From Acidobacteriota bacterium (GTDB taxonomy: Bacteria > Acidobacteriota > Blastocatellia > HR10): a stretch of DNA of 64,000 nt. Below the pieces are notes generated by a model that did not search any database, was not told the DNA's origin, and saw nothing but the letters and a program-made list of their open reading frames with translations. The first letter of the stretch is position 1. Every line of letters starts with the position of its first letter. Position numbers and translations under genes: made by a program. This document shows positions 44,523 through 52,997 of this stretch, piece after piece. The stretch lies in assembly GCA_030550025.1 (NCBI GenBank), contig JAUQQC010000001.1, positions 372,001 through 436,000 on the forward strand, given 5' to 3'.

Positions 44523-45838
44523 GATGGAGGATTCGCGGAGGGCGGCCGCTCCATGGGCGCGTACGCGTGAGCGGGGCGAAGAACACGGCTTTCAAAGTGA
44601 TGATCGCCGCGCTGCTGGCCGACAGCCCCAGCATCTTGGAGAACGTCCCCGACGTCGAGGACGTGCACCTTGTGGCATGCGCGATCGAAGCACTGGGCGG
44701 ACGCGCGATGCGCTTGGCGCCGACGACCTGGGTCGTTGATCCACGTCCCCTCAGTGAGTCGCATGTGGTGGTCTGTTCGTTGGAACGGACGCGAGCTTCG
44801 TCGCTACTGCTGGTGCCATTGCTGGTGCGTTTTGGCGAGGCCCTCGTCCCTGAGCCCGGAGGGGATCGTATCGGGCGGCGCCCTCTGGATCGAGCGCTCG
44901 CTGGGCTCGAGGCTTTGGGGGCACACGTTGAAAAGCGCGGCAAGCAGCTGCTGGTGCGCGCGACTCAGCTTCGCGGTGCACGCTATCGCTTTCCGAAGAA
45001 TACGCATACGGGAACCGAGATCTTGCTTTTGGCGGCTGCTTGCGCCCAAGGAGAGACGCTCTTGGAGAACGCCGCACAGGAGCCTGAGGTGGATGATCTC
45101 ATCGCGTTCCTGAACGCGATGGGGGCGCGTATCTGTCGAACGAGCGAGCGGACAATTCGCATCGAGGGAGGGGTTCAGCTACGCGGCGCTCGCCATCGCG
45201 TGATGCCGGATCGCAACGAAGCGGTCACCTTCGCGTGCGCTGCGCTGGCGACGAAAGGGGAGGTCGAGATCGAAGAAGTGCGAGCGACGGATGTGCGGGC
45301 GTTCCTCGAGGTCCTGGAGGAGATCGGGGCCGGATCGGCGCATTGCGAGACGACATGGCGCGTTTGGTATCGGGGCCCGTTGCGCTCCGTCGTCATCCGG
45401 ACGGCGCCGCATCCCGGATTCATGACCGATTGGCAACCGCTTATCGCCCCGGTGCTCACGCAAGCTGAGGGAGTGAGCATCATCCATGAGACCGTCTTCG
45501 AGAACCGGTTCCACTACGCACGGGAATTGCAGCGCATGGGCGCGCGGATCGAGTTCTTCAATCCACCCGTCGAGAATCCGGACGCCGTATACAACTTCAA
45601 TCTCGAAGACGATCGCCCCGAATTCTTCCACGCCATTCGGATCTTCGGTCCGACGCCACTGCATCCGGCGATGGTGAGGGCGATGGACATCCGAGGGGGG
45701 GCTGCGCTCGTCATCGCCGCGCTGGCCGCGCATGGGGAGAGCGTCGTGGAAGGGATCGAGCATCTGAAGCGGGGGTATGAGCGGCTGGATGTCGCGCTGC
45801 GTGCTCTCGGCGCGGAGATCGAACGGGAGGAGGGGTGA
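44510..45838 (+). CDS. murA: UDP-N-acetylglucosamine 1-carboxyvinyltransferase with Asp at the Cys115 position
   Basis: 442 residues. MurA transfers enolpyruvate from PEP to UDP-GlcNAc, the first committed step of peptidoglycan synthesis. The SGAKNTAFK motif (K24, N25), R-rich substrate loop RASSLLLVPLLVRFGE and PGFMTDWQPL (catalytic Asp) are present. The loop that in most bacteria reads PGGC here reads PEPGGDRIGRRP: D119 replaces the fosfomycin-alkylated Cys (E. coli Cys115). The frame is open upstream to 44330, but the ATG at 44510, inside the murB end, starts the homology. Divergence elsewhere leaves some chance of a MurA paralogue, but the murB linkage argues for the housekeeping enzyme. 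Confidence 0.92.
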   Translation: MGLVRWRIRGGRPLHGRVRVSGAKNTAFKVMIAALLADSPSILENVPDVEDVHLVACAIEALGGRAMRLAPTTWVVDPRPLSESHVVVCSLERTRASSLLLVPLLVRFGEALVPEPGGDRIGRRPLDRALAGLEALGAHVEKRGKQLLVRATQLRGARYRFPKNTHTGTEILLLAAACAQGETLLENAAQEPEVDDLIAFLNAMGARICRTSERTIRIEGGVQLRGARHRVMPDRNEAVTFACAALATKGEVEIEEVRATDVRAFLEVLEEIGAGSAHCETTWRVWYRGPLRSVVIRTAPHPGFMTDWQPLIAPVLTQAEGVSIIHETVFENRFHYARELQRMGARIEFFNPPVENPDAVYNFNLEDDRPEFFHAIRIFGPTPLHPAMVRAMDIRGGAALVIAALAAHGESVVEGIEHLKRGYERLDVALRALGAEIEREEG

Positions 45839-45874
45839 ACGCTCCGAGCATGGCGTCGTGGGGAAAGAGGGATC

Positions 45875-45921
45875 GCCAAACGATGAGCCGAGTCCAAGGT
45901 CGGACTCGGCCCATCGCTGGC
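45875..45921. terminator. Long bidirectional stem-loop after murA
   Basis: Nested arms GCCA, CGATG and GCCGAGTCC (45875-45895) pair with GGACTCGGC, CATCG and TGGC (45902-45921), an imperfect 18-bp stem in the 100-bp gap between convergent murA and the TolB-amidohydrolase. Confidence 0.65.
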
Positions 45922-45938
45922 GTCCTCCAGTCCTCTGG

Positions 45939-48900
45939 TCATTGGCGCGTTGGGACTGCGGGCGGATCGTTCTCCCACCAATATTGTCGTTCCAGCTTCT
46001 TCGGCGTCGGCCAAATTTGATCGAGCGTATCCCCGTCGAAGAGGAATCCGTTCTTCATCACGTATCGGATGCTCGTCGTGTGGCGAAGATCCGCGAGCGG
46101 ATTCTTCTCGAGCACGACCAGATCGGCGAGCTTCCCGACGTCGAGCGAACCGAGGTCTTGCTGCAAGCCAAGGGCCTCTGCGCCGAAGATCGTGGCGACC
46201 TTCAGCGCCTCGTACGGGGACATCCCCCCCGAGGCGATGCTCCACAGCTCCCAGTGCGCGCCGAGGCCTTGGAGCTGCCCGTGACTGCCGAGGCACACGC
46301 GCCCGCCTGCGCGCACAATGGCCGCGCACGCACGCGCGATCCCCACATGGCCGTATTCTTCAGCCAGGAACCACTGCCGCCGGCGTCGGACCATTGTATC
46401 CAGAAGCTCATGCGGGATGAAGCGGCGCAGTTTCTGGTTCCCGTGCACGTCATCCGATGTGAAGTAGTAGTTCTCCGTGAACGGGGCACCGTAGGCCACC
46501 AGGATCGTCGGCGTGTAAAACGTCTTCGTCCGCGCCACGAACTCGATGACGTCTTTGTGCAGGGGATGAATCGGAAGGGCATGTTCCTGTCCGGAGAAAC
46601 CATCCATCATCTGCGTGAGATCGAGCTTCATGTCGAGCGCACCTTCGGTCGTCGGCGTGATCCCGAGTTCCCGACAGGCGATCGCCACCCATTGGCGCAC
46701 GATCCGGTCGCCGGCCACATACTGCTTCAGCGTGTTCGTTTGATAGGCTTCCTTATAGCGTTTGAGGAACGCGCGCGTCGTCTCCAGGTCGTCGAGTCCC
46801 GAACGCGAGAAGATGCCAGGACCGGTCGAGAAGATGCGCGGCCCGAGGATCTCCCCGGCCTCGACCAGATCAGCGTACGCGAAGACGTCGGGCGTCCCGC
46901 TCTGCGGATCGCGCGTGGTCGTGACGCCATAAGCGAGATTGGCCAGATATTGCCAAACCTGCGTCTGATGTACGCCCCGCGGTGGCCACATGTGGGCATG
47001 CACATCTACGAATCCGGGGATGATCGTCTTGCCGGTCACGTCCAGGACGCGAGCGCCAGCCGGGATGGGCACGCGACCTTTCGGACCAATGGCTGCGATG
47101 CGATTCTCGGTGATGACGATGTCCCCGCGTTCGATGACCTCATCGCCCCGCATGGTGATGAGCCGTGCACCGCTCAGGACAATCGTGCCACTGGGTCGCG
47201 CGCGCGGGACTTCGACGACGATGTCTCTCGCCTCCGGCTTCTCGGTCGAGAGGTCCTGCCGATAGAACTTCGCCCCCCAAGACCACGTGAGGGCTTTCCC
47301 ATCGGCGGACCAGTTAAGATACTCGCCCCCTTCAAGGGACACCCGCTTGACGGGCACGGCCGATTGTCCGTTCGGGGTGATCGTGATGGTGATCGTCTCG
47401 CGCCCGGCTTTGGGGACGGGGATCAGATAGAGCTTATTCTGCAAGCTGACGAACGCGCGCTCCCCATCGGGCGAGAGCCGGATCTCATCGGCGTCAGGGG
47501 GGAAGGGACCTGGAGCGGAACCCCGCACGCGGAAATGCGTGCGCCGATCCAGTCCGTCGAGCCGCAGCGAGGTCAATCCCCGTGAGGTCGTCAGGTAAAT
47601 CCGATCGGGCTCGCGCGCGAAATGCGGCGCTGTCCCGCCTTGCGTTGGCCCGATGAGCGTGGATTCTCCACCTGCGGCCGGGATCCACCGGAGTTCGAGT
47701 CCGATCCCAGGGGAAATGCCCGTGATCTCCGCGATACGAGTCTCGTCGGGAAGGAGATCGGGATGGAGCTTGGTACGATGTTCTCGCAGCTCGGCGTATA
47801 AATGTTGGTGCGTCGGGCCGGAGATGAAGATGATCTTGGAACCATCGGGGGAATAGACTGGGGAGGAGTAATAGGCCGGGCGGCGGGTCAATTGCTCCGG
47901 CGGCGAACTCCCATCAGCAGCCGCGCGAAAGATGTGTCCGCCCTGTGGCGACCACGTCACGTACGCGATGTATCGGCCATCGGGCGACCACGTGGGCATG
48001 AATTCGCCGACTGATGCGTTCGTCAGACGTCGAGGCGTTCCCGATGGCCAGTCCATGACCCAGATCTTATTGAACGCGCTGAAGGCGAGCCGTCGGCCAT
48101 CAGGAGAGAGCACCGGCCAACGAATCAACCGCGCGCGCACCATCGGGCTGTCGTCTACTCGGTATTGGAAGTAAACACGCGGGCCGATCTCCACTTCGAC
48201 CTTGGCCGTGAAGGGGATCAGCGTGCGTTGCCCCGTCTCGAAATCCACACGCCAAATCTTGCCTTCGATCGGCACGATGAGGGCACTCCCATCAGGCAGG
48301 AAGGCATAACCGGGCATCGTATCTCGCGTCGCCCGCGACTCCTGATCGTCGCGCGTGACCGGATAAATTAGCCAGCGTTCTTCGCCTGTTTCGAGATCGC
48401 GAACGCGCAGACCCGTTCCGGTCTCGTAGCGCGTGGCGTAGACGAGCTTCTTCCCATCGGGCGAGAGAACGGGACGCATGGCGCTCCCTTGCGCATTGGT
48501 GATGGTCGTCGTCTCCCCCGTCTCGCGGTCGAAGCGGACGATTTGCCAGAGAGGGAACATGGCGTTGTAGGTGAAAGCCCCTGTGCGCACCGAGTAGTAG
48601 ATATACCGCCCATCGGGCGAGACAACGGCTCCCATTTTGTTCTGGCGCGGACGGGCCGGCTCTTGCGAGCCCGGTTCGGGTAAAGGGGGATCCGGTGGCC
48701 CGATTTGAACGCCCGTTCCCCCCTCGATATGGTACATCCACAAGGAGAACGTCCCGATCGGATCGGTCGAGCGGGAGACGACAATGTATCGGCCATCCGG
48801 CGTCCACGTCGGTGAGACGAACATCTGATTGCGCCCCTTCGTCACCGGTTTCGGGTCAGAGCCATCGGCGTTCGCCACCCAGACGTTCTCAGCGCCGCTG

Positions 48901-49262
48901 CGGTCGCTGAGAAAGACGATCTTCTTTCCATCGGGGGAGAATTTCGGCTGACTCTCAAATGACATCCCGCCCAGAAGGCGCTTCGCTTCCCCACCGGTGA
49001 TCGGCAGAGCGTAAAGGTCACCCAGCAAATCGAAGACGATGGTTTGGCCGTCCGGAGAGACGTCGAGCGACATCCACGTCCCTTCGTCCGTGGTGAACGC
49101 GATCGTCTCGATCGGTTTGAGTGGCAGTTCTTCTCTCTTCTCCTCCGATCTCGATTCCGGCTTCGGTTCCTGACCTGAAGCGCGGAGGCTCGGAAGCGAA
49201 GCCGCGGTTATCACCAGAAGGAGAGAGAGCACAAGGCGAATCGAACGAATCATCGGCCTCAT
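45939..49262 (-). CDS. Exported TolB-propeller amidohydrolase fusion
   Basis: About 1107 residues. A signal peptide (SIRLVLSLLLVITAASLPSL) is followed by about 620 residues of PD40/TolB-like blades (SLDVSPDGQTIVFDL, PKFSPDGKKIVFLSDRSG and others), then an amidohydrolase barrel from about residue 690 (GTIVLSGARLITM; IIPGFVDVHAHMW with the HxH metal site; LADLVVLEKNPLAD). This propeller-amidohydrolase fusion is common among Acidobacteriota and Bacteroidota exported hydrolases; the natural substrate is unknown. The strand-8 stretch, usually GTDx in this superfamily, reads CLGSHGQ, so metal coordination may be atypical. The ATG at 49262 follows GGAGGAGGAG. Periplasmic or cell-surface location is likely. 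Confidence 0.9.
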   Translation of the reverse strand: MRPMIRSIRLVLSLLLVITAASLPSLRASGQEPKPESRSEEKREELPLKPIETIAFTTDEGTWMSLDVSPDGQTIVFDLLGDLYALPITGGEAKRLLGGMSFESQPKFSPDGKKIVFLSDRSGAENVWVANADGSDPKPVTKGRNQMFVSPTWTPDGRYIVVSRSTDPIGTFSLWMYHIEGGTGVQIGPPDPPLPEPGSQEPARPRQNKMGAVVSPDGRYIYYSVRTGAFTYNAMFPLWQIVRFDRETGETTTITNAQGSAMRPVLSPDGKKLVYATRYETGTGLRVRDLETGEERWLIYPVTRDDQESRATRDTMPGYAFLPDGSALIVPIEGKIWRVDFETGQRTLIPFTAKVEVEIGPRVYFQYRVDDSPMVRARLIRWPVLSPDGRRLAFSAFNKIWVMDWPSGTPRRLTNASVGEFMPTWSPDGRYIAYVTWSPQGGHIFRAAADGSSPPEQLTRRPAYYSSPVYSPDGSKIIFISGPTHQHLYAELREHRTKLHPDLLPDETRIAEITGISPGIGLELRWIPAAGGESTLIGPTQGGTAPHFAREPDRIYLTTSRGLTSLRLDGLDRRTHFRVRGSAPGPFPPDADEIRLSPDGERAFVSLQNKLYLIPVPKAGRETITITITPNGQSAVPVKRVSLEGGEYLNWSADGKALTWSWGAKFYRQDLSTEKPEARDIVVEVPRARPSGTIVLSGARLITMRGDEVIERGDIVITENRIAAIGPKGRVPIPAGARVLDVTGKTIIPGFVDVHAHMWPPRGVHQTQVWQYLANLAYGVTTTRDPQSGTPDVFAYADLVEAGEILGPRIFSTGPGIFSRSGLDDLETTRAFLKRYKEAYQTNTLKQYVAGDRIVRQWVAIACRELGITPTTEGALDMKLDLTQMMDGFSGQEHALPIHPLHKDVIEFVARTKTFYTPTILVAYGAPFTENYYFTSDDVHGNQKLRRFIPHELLDTMVRRRRQWFLAEEYGHVGIARACAAIVRAGGRVCLGSHGQLQGLGAHWELWSIASGGMSPYEALKVATIFGAEALGLQQDLGSLDVGKLADLVVLEKNPLADLRHTTSIRYVMKNGFLFDGDTLDQIWPTPKKLERQYWWENDPPAVPTRQ

Positions 49263-49441
49263 CACAACTCCTCCTCCGTGGCGGGTGATCTCTTTCCCAT
49301 ACCGATTTCGGCATCACAATATCAAGCTTCGGGGAAGGAGTCAAATGCGTCGCCTGGATGAGGAAGCGTGTCGCTCTTTCCGGGAGCGAAGGCCTTTGGT
49401 AAGATGAAACCCCTTAGTGATTCTCCTTCGAGGAGGCGAGG

Positions 49442-49942
49442 ATGGACGAGCGAGCGAGGAAGACGGCGTTGCGAATGATCCCCTATGGGCTATATGTTCT
49501 GACCTCACGTTCCTCGGACGGGATGGCGGCGGCGACAGTCAACTGGGTGACGCAGGCCTCCTTCGAGCCGCCCCTAGTGGTCGTCGCCGTGAAGACGGAT
49601 TCGCGAATCTATGGAGTGATTCGCTCCTCCGGGACATTCGCATTGAATTTCCTGGGAAAAGATCAGGGGGATGTCGCTTACGCGTTTTTCAAACCGGTCG
49701 AAGGCGATGAACGACAAATCGGAGGATATGAGTATGAGACGGGAGCGACGGGAAGCCCGTTGCTGCGTATCGTACCGGCCTTCGTTGAGTGTCACGTCGC
49801 CGACATCGTTGAGCGAGGGGATCATGCGGTGGTCATCGGAGAAGTGGTAGAGGCTGGCGTTCGACGCGAGCCCGAGGGACGGCCGGATGAGGCCGTCTTG
49901 TGGTTGAGGGACCTCGGCCCGAAGATCTTCTACGGAGGCTGA
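49442..49942 (+). CDS. Flavin reductase-like FMN-binding protein
   Basis: 166 residues of the flavin reductase (Ferric reductase-like/flavoredoxin) domain. Seen are an N-terminal PYGLYVLTSRSSDGMAAATVNWVTQASFEPPLVVVAVK block typical of FMN binding (read as its shorter segments YGLYVLTSRS and TVNWVTQASFEPP) and a later FVECHVADIVERGDHAVVIGEV. Such proteins reduce free flavin with NAD(P)H or carry FMN in electron transfer. GAGGAGGCGAGG directly precedes the ATG. A TAAGAT box about 45 bp upstream may be the -10. No partner oxygenase is adjacent. Confidence 0.85.
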   Translation: MDERARKTALRMIPYGLYVLTSRSSDGMAAATVNWVTQASFEPPLVVVAVKTDSRIYGVIRSSGTFALNFLGKDQGDVAYAFFKPVEGDERQIGGYEYETGATGSPLLRIVPAFVECHVADIVERGDHAVVIGEVVEAGVRREPEGRPDEAVLWLRDLGPKIFYGG

Positions 49943-49990
49943 GCGCGCCCGGCCCCCTTGCTGCGGGCTCCATGAGGCTTCATCGGCCGA

Positions 49991-51547
49991 TCATCGCGAC
50001 GGCATCAGCGTGCGGCCGGGACGCTCGCCCGTTGGGTGATCGCGCTCCCATACGAGTCGGCCGTTGACGAAAACGTATTCTACGCCCGTCGGCAGAAGAT
50101 TTGGCTCGCGGAAGGTCGAGCGGTCTTGAATCCGTCGGGGATCGAAGAGAACAAGATCGGCCACGAAGCCTTCGCGAATGAGTCCACGATCTCTCAATCC
50201 CAGGCGAGCGGCGGGCAAGCTCGTCATCTTCCGAATGGCGTCTTCGAGCGTGAGCACGCGTTGTTCGCGCACGTAGCGGGCAAGAACGCGTGGGAACGCC
50301 CCGGCTCCACGCGGATGGCGCATGCCGATGCCCCCATCGCTGGCGACCATGACCCAGGGCTGGCGATAAAAGACACGGAGATCGGACTCTTGCATGGAGT
50401 GGCACACGACGCTCGCGCCTCCCCCGCGGACGATCTCCATGTAGACCTGAACTGGGGTCGTCCCGCGCTCTCGCGCGATCTCCTGCAACGTCTTCCCCTC
50501 GTATTCGGGATGAGCGGGACAGCTCGTGATCAAAACGCGATCCGCCCCTCCGACGTCCTCTAAACCTTTGGCGACGGCTGCTGGATCCTCGTGTCGGCGG
50601 CTCGGCACAAGAACCGTGATCGTCGAAGCCCAAGCCTCGTAGGGGTAGGCATCGGCCGTGACATCCAGCCCTTCGCGACGCGCGCGCTCGATCCGCGCGA
50701 CGACTTCACGCGCCTTTCCCCACACGCTCGCAGTGGCCAGCTTGATGTGAGAGATATGAACCGGGATGTTCGCTTCGCGGCCAATACGAAGGGCCTCTTC
50801 GAGCGCTTCGAGCATGCGATCGCCCTCGTCGCGAATGTGGCTCACGTAGAGGCCTCGGTGACGAGCCACAACGCGCGCCAAGGCGATGATCTCTTCCGTC
50901 GTGCTCGCATATCCGATGTCATATTCGAGTCCGGTGGAGAGGCCGAAGGCTCCTTCCTGCAAACCTTGCTCAACGAGCCGCGCCATCTCGACGATCTCAG
51001 CTTCGGAGGCCGCCCGGTTCGCATCGCGACCCAGGATGAGCTGACGCACGGTCGCATGTCCGACAAGAAGTGCGACGTTGACGGCTGCTGGTTGTTCCTG
51101 ACGCTTGTGAAGATATTGCGCGATAGGCCATGGGGAACTCCCGTCCAGGCCGAGGACAATCGTCGTGATGCCTTGGGCGATCTGACTCGTGGCCGTCGGC
51201 TCCACTTCAAGCCCGCGATCCGAATGGTTGTGAAGGTCAATGAAACCCGGCGCGAGAACGAGACCCGTTGCGCGCAGCACGCGGTCGTCAGGGCTGGGCG
51301 CAAATCGCCCGATGCGCGCGATCCGATCCCCAACGATGCGAACATCGGCGCGGAAGCGAGGCCGACTGCTCCCGTCCACGATCGTCGCGCCGACGATCAC
51401 CCAGGAAGTGGGCTCAGGAGACGGCAGCGATTGGGGGCGTGTTAGAGGATGGGGGGGGAACCAGAGTGCGCTTCCGAGAAGCAACACGACGATCACCCAT
51501 CGTCGGCGATCGTCGTTCCATCGCATCTTCATCGGCCGCCGCTTCAT
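49991..51547 (-). CDS. N-acyl-D-amino-acid deacylase family amidohydrolase
   Basis: About 518 residues. A hydrophobic N-terminus (WVIVVLLLGSALWF) suggests export. The amidohydrolase barrel shows APGFIDLHNHSDRG (HxH metal ligands), GLSTGLEYDIGYAS, VHISHIK, and VASDGGIGMRHPRGAGAFPRVL, the last typical of D-aminoacylases and N-acyl-D-glutamate deacylases. It should remove acyl groups from D-amino-acid derivatives, perhaps cell-wall breakdown products. A promoter (TTGACA at 51583-51588) places the message start near 51554, so the start must be the ATG at 51547 with almost no leader, or ATGs at 51532/51526. It converges with the flavin reductase gene. Confidence 0.88.
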   Translation of the reverse strand: MKRRPMKMRWNDDRRRWVIVVLLLGSALWFPPHPLTRPQSLPSPEPTSWVIVGATIVDGSSRPRFRADVRIVGDRIARIGRFAPSPDDRVLRATGLVLAPGFIDLHNHSDRGLEVEPTATSQIAQGITTIVLGLDGSSPWPIAQYLHKRQEQPAAVNVALLVGHATVRQLILGRDANRAASEAEIVEMARLVEQGLQEGAFGLSTGLEYDIGYASTTEEIIALARVVARHRGLYVSHIRDEGDRMLEALEEALRIGREANIPVHISHIKLATASVWGKAREVVARIERARREGLDVTADAYPYEAWASTITVLVPSRRHEDPAAVAKGLEDVGGADRVLITSCPAHPEYEGKTLQEIARERGTTPVQVYMEIVRGGGASVVCHSMQESDLRVFYRQPWVMVASDGGIGMRHPRGAGAFPRVLARYVREQRVLTLEDAIRKMTSLPAARLGLRDRGLIREGFVADLVLFDPRRIQDRSTFREPNLLPTGVEYVFVNGRLVWERDHPTGERPGRTLMPSR

Positions 51548-51560
51548 CCGTGAGAGGGAG

Positions 51561-51588
51561 CCTATAAATCTCGGTACGTCGCTGTCAA
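51561..51588 (-). promoter_or_regulatory. Promoter of the D-aminoacylase-like gene
   Basis: On the minus strand a perfect TTGACA (51588-51583), 16 bp spacer, TATAGG (51566-51561). Confidence 0.6.
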
Positions 51589-51650
51589 GGGACAAAGAGG
51601 GAACATCGACACAGCCCCACGCTTGACCGGTTCTCCTCGTTGTCCCGCGC

Positions 51651-51656
51651 TATAAT
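51651..51656 (+). promoter_or_regulatory. -10 box of the 2OG-Fe(II) oxygenase gene
   Basis: A perfect TATAAT at 51651-51656, 33 bp before the oxygenase ATG; no -35 box stands at normal spacing (a TTGACC is 22 bp away). Confidence 0.45.
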
Positions 51657-51688
51657 TGGGGGGGGCGGATGAACGTGCCAGCATCACG

Positions 51689-52330
51689 ATGAGGAATTCG
51701 GAGGCGCAGCTCTCTTCTCTGCTCAATCAATTGGCCAAGCGGGGCTGGGCCATCGCGACGGACTTCTTGCCGTCGTGGGTCATTCGCGGACTGGCCGAAG
51801 AGGCCGATCGCTTGTGGCGTCAAGGGAGGTTCCGACCAGCCGGCATCGGACGCGGTTCGGGATATCAAATCCGCCAGGATGTGCGCAGCGACTTGATCTT
51901 CTGGTGGGATGAGCTCACGCCGACGCCTATTCAACGCATCTACCGAGAGGAGATCGACCGCTTGCGACAGGCGCTCAATGAAGCGTTGTTCCTCAGCCTC
52001 ACCGAGTTCGAAGTCCATTACGCCGTCTTCCCGCCGGGAGCCTTCTATCGGCGCCATCGAGATCGGTTCCTCACGGCCGATGAGCGGATGATTTCTTGCA
52101 TTCTTTATCTGAACGCAGCGTGGGACGAGGCCGATGGCGGCGCACTGCGCATTTACGATCCCGAGGGAGTAGCTCACGATGTCGTACCGCGCGCGGGTAC
52201 CTTCGTCCTCTTGCGCAGCGATACGGTAGAGCATGAGGTGTTGCCAACTCGACGAGAACGCTTCAGCGTAACGGGCTGGCTCCGCCGCCGCGCGCGCGAG
52301 TTCCGGATTTTGCTGAACGTCCCCGAATGA
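51689..52330 (+). CDS. 2OG-Fe(II) dioxygenase, prolyl-hydroxylase-like
   Basis: 213 residues with a double-stranded beta-helix. The iron triad is visible: HRD (H123, D125) and H182 in TVEHEV, with R191 (RRERFSVTGW) to bind 2-oxoglutarate. The block YRRHRDRF followed by ISCILYLNAAWDEADGGALRIY is typical of the SM-20/PHD-like prolyl hydroxylase superfamily. It would hydroxylate a protein or small molecule in the cytoplasm using O2. The frame is open to a TTG at 51656, which overlaps the -10 box, so the ATG at 51689 is used although it lacks a clear ribosome site. Monocistronic; target unknown. Confidence 0.85.
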   Translation: MRNSEAQLSSLLNQLAKRGWAIATDFLPSWVIRGLAEEADRLWRQGRFRPAGIGRGSGYQIRQDVRSDLIFWWDELTPTPIQRIYREEIDRLRQALNEALFLSLTEFEVHYAVFPPGAFYRRHRDRFLTADERMISCILYLNAAWDEADGGALRIYDPEGVAHDVVPRAGTFVLLRSDTVEHEVLPTRRERFSVTGWLRRRAREFRILLNVPE

Positions 52331-52627
52331 TCTTCCGAACCTTCTTCCATCCCCTTCTCCACACTTTCAGAATCAGGCGCACAGACCCTTAAATTCGACC
52401 TCTATCAGAGGTGCTGTTTGATTGCGGATTCGTTTGAATCGTGGACGCCACCTGTCGGCACAAAGATGAACGCCCTTTCTTCTACCGCCTCCCGACAAAA
52501 CCTGTCTTGGATCGAGAAAATCGCGACAAAAACGTAGCTTCCTTGTTCGAACCCTGATGTCCCTGAGGGCGGTCGACACCAATAAAATGAGTTGGAGAGA
52601 AACATTTCTGTTCCACTCCCGCAGATG

Positions 52628-52643
52628 TGGACAAAACTGTCCA
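52628..52643. promoter_or_regulatory. 16-bp palindrome, candidate activator site
   Basis: TGGACA and TGTCCA form a perfect 6-bp dyad around AAAC, about 90 bp upstream of the sigma-54-like promoter at 52730. Confidence 0.4.
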
Positions 52644-52729
52644 GATATGAAGGGCCGTTCACCCACGCATTGAACTGTAAGTCGCTTCTTTTCAATCCGA
52701 TGACATTGGTATGGGGCTCTCTCCTGTTT

Positions 52730-52745
52730 CGGTATAGGGTTTGCC
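52730..52745 (+). promoter_or_regulatory. Sigma-54-like promoter candidate for the small ORF and gltB
   Basis: CGGTATAGGGTTTGCC has the invariant GG (52731-52732) and GC (52743-52744) exactly 10 bp apart, plus TTGC, but weak flanks. Initiation would fall near 52756, 26 nt before the small ORF. AGGGTTT (52736-52742) and AAACCCT (52759-52765) form a dyad across the region. Confidence 0.4.
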
Positions 52746-52781
52746 TACGGAGATCGAGAAACCCTGAGAGGAGGCTTAGGG

Positions 52782-52970
52782 ATGAGGGAATACGGGCAGA
52801 TCATGCAGTTTCTGTTGGGACAGTGGCAGCACGGTGGGTTGGAGCAGGAGTTTCGCGAGTTCTTGCTTTGGGAGATTCGACGGTTCATCAAGGATGCGCG
52901 GGAGTACGACATTATCATCTCGTTGCTTCCCGATTCGCTCTCGGTGAAGCCCGAGGAGGTGGCTGCCTGA
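52782..52970 (+). CDS. 62-residue hypothetical protein upstream of gltB
   Basis: Small, acidic, helical protein with no recognised domain: MREYGQIMQFLLGQW, then LEQEFREFLLWEIRRFIKDAREYDIIISLLPDS in two helices. No signal peptide. AGGAGG lies 7 nt before the ATG, a strong site, which argues for a real gene. It ends 27 bp before gltB on the same strand and probably shares its transcript. A role as regulatory small protein for glutamate synthase, or a leader peptide, is possible but unsupported. Confidence 0.6.
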   Translation: MREYGQIMQFLLGQWQHGGLEQEFREFLLWEIRRFIKDAREYDIIISLLPDSLSVKPEEVAA

Positions 52971-52997
52971 GTTGAGTGTGCCAGAGAGGGGGGCGGA

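Larger units (their letters stand above)
52331..52781. other. 450-bp non-coding stretch before the 62-residue ORF and gltB
   Basis: No convincing gene lies here. Composition is visibly less GC-rich than the neighbours. GACAAAA occurs three times (52494, 52525 and 52630); the third is part of a perfect dyad TGGACA-aaac-TGTCCA (52628-52643), and the first of GACA-aaacc-TGTC (52494-52506). A sigma-54-like promoter is at its 3' end. An open frame on the minus strand (52405-52695) lacks homology, ribosome site and codon bias. Confidence 0.5.

Noticed and set aside
45777..47585. Long plus-strand open frame opposite the amidohydrolase
   Set aside because: No recognisable domain; overlaps the end of murA and the amidohydrolase barrel with its HAHMW metal site.
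52544..52552. GTTCGAAC resembling a tRNA T-loop
   Set aside because: Flanking bases do not form a T-stem on either strand and no cloverleaf can be drawn.
52405..52695. 96-codon minus-strand frame in the gap before the 62-residue ORF
   Set aside because: No ribosome site, no codon bias like the neighbours and no recognisable domain.
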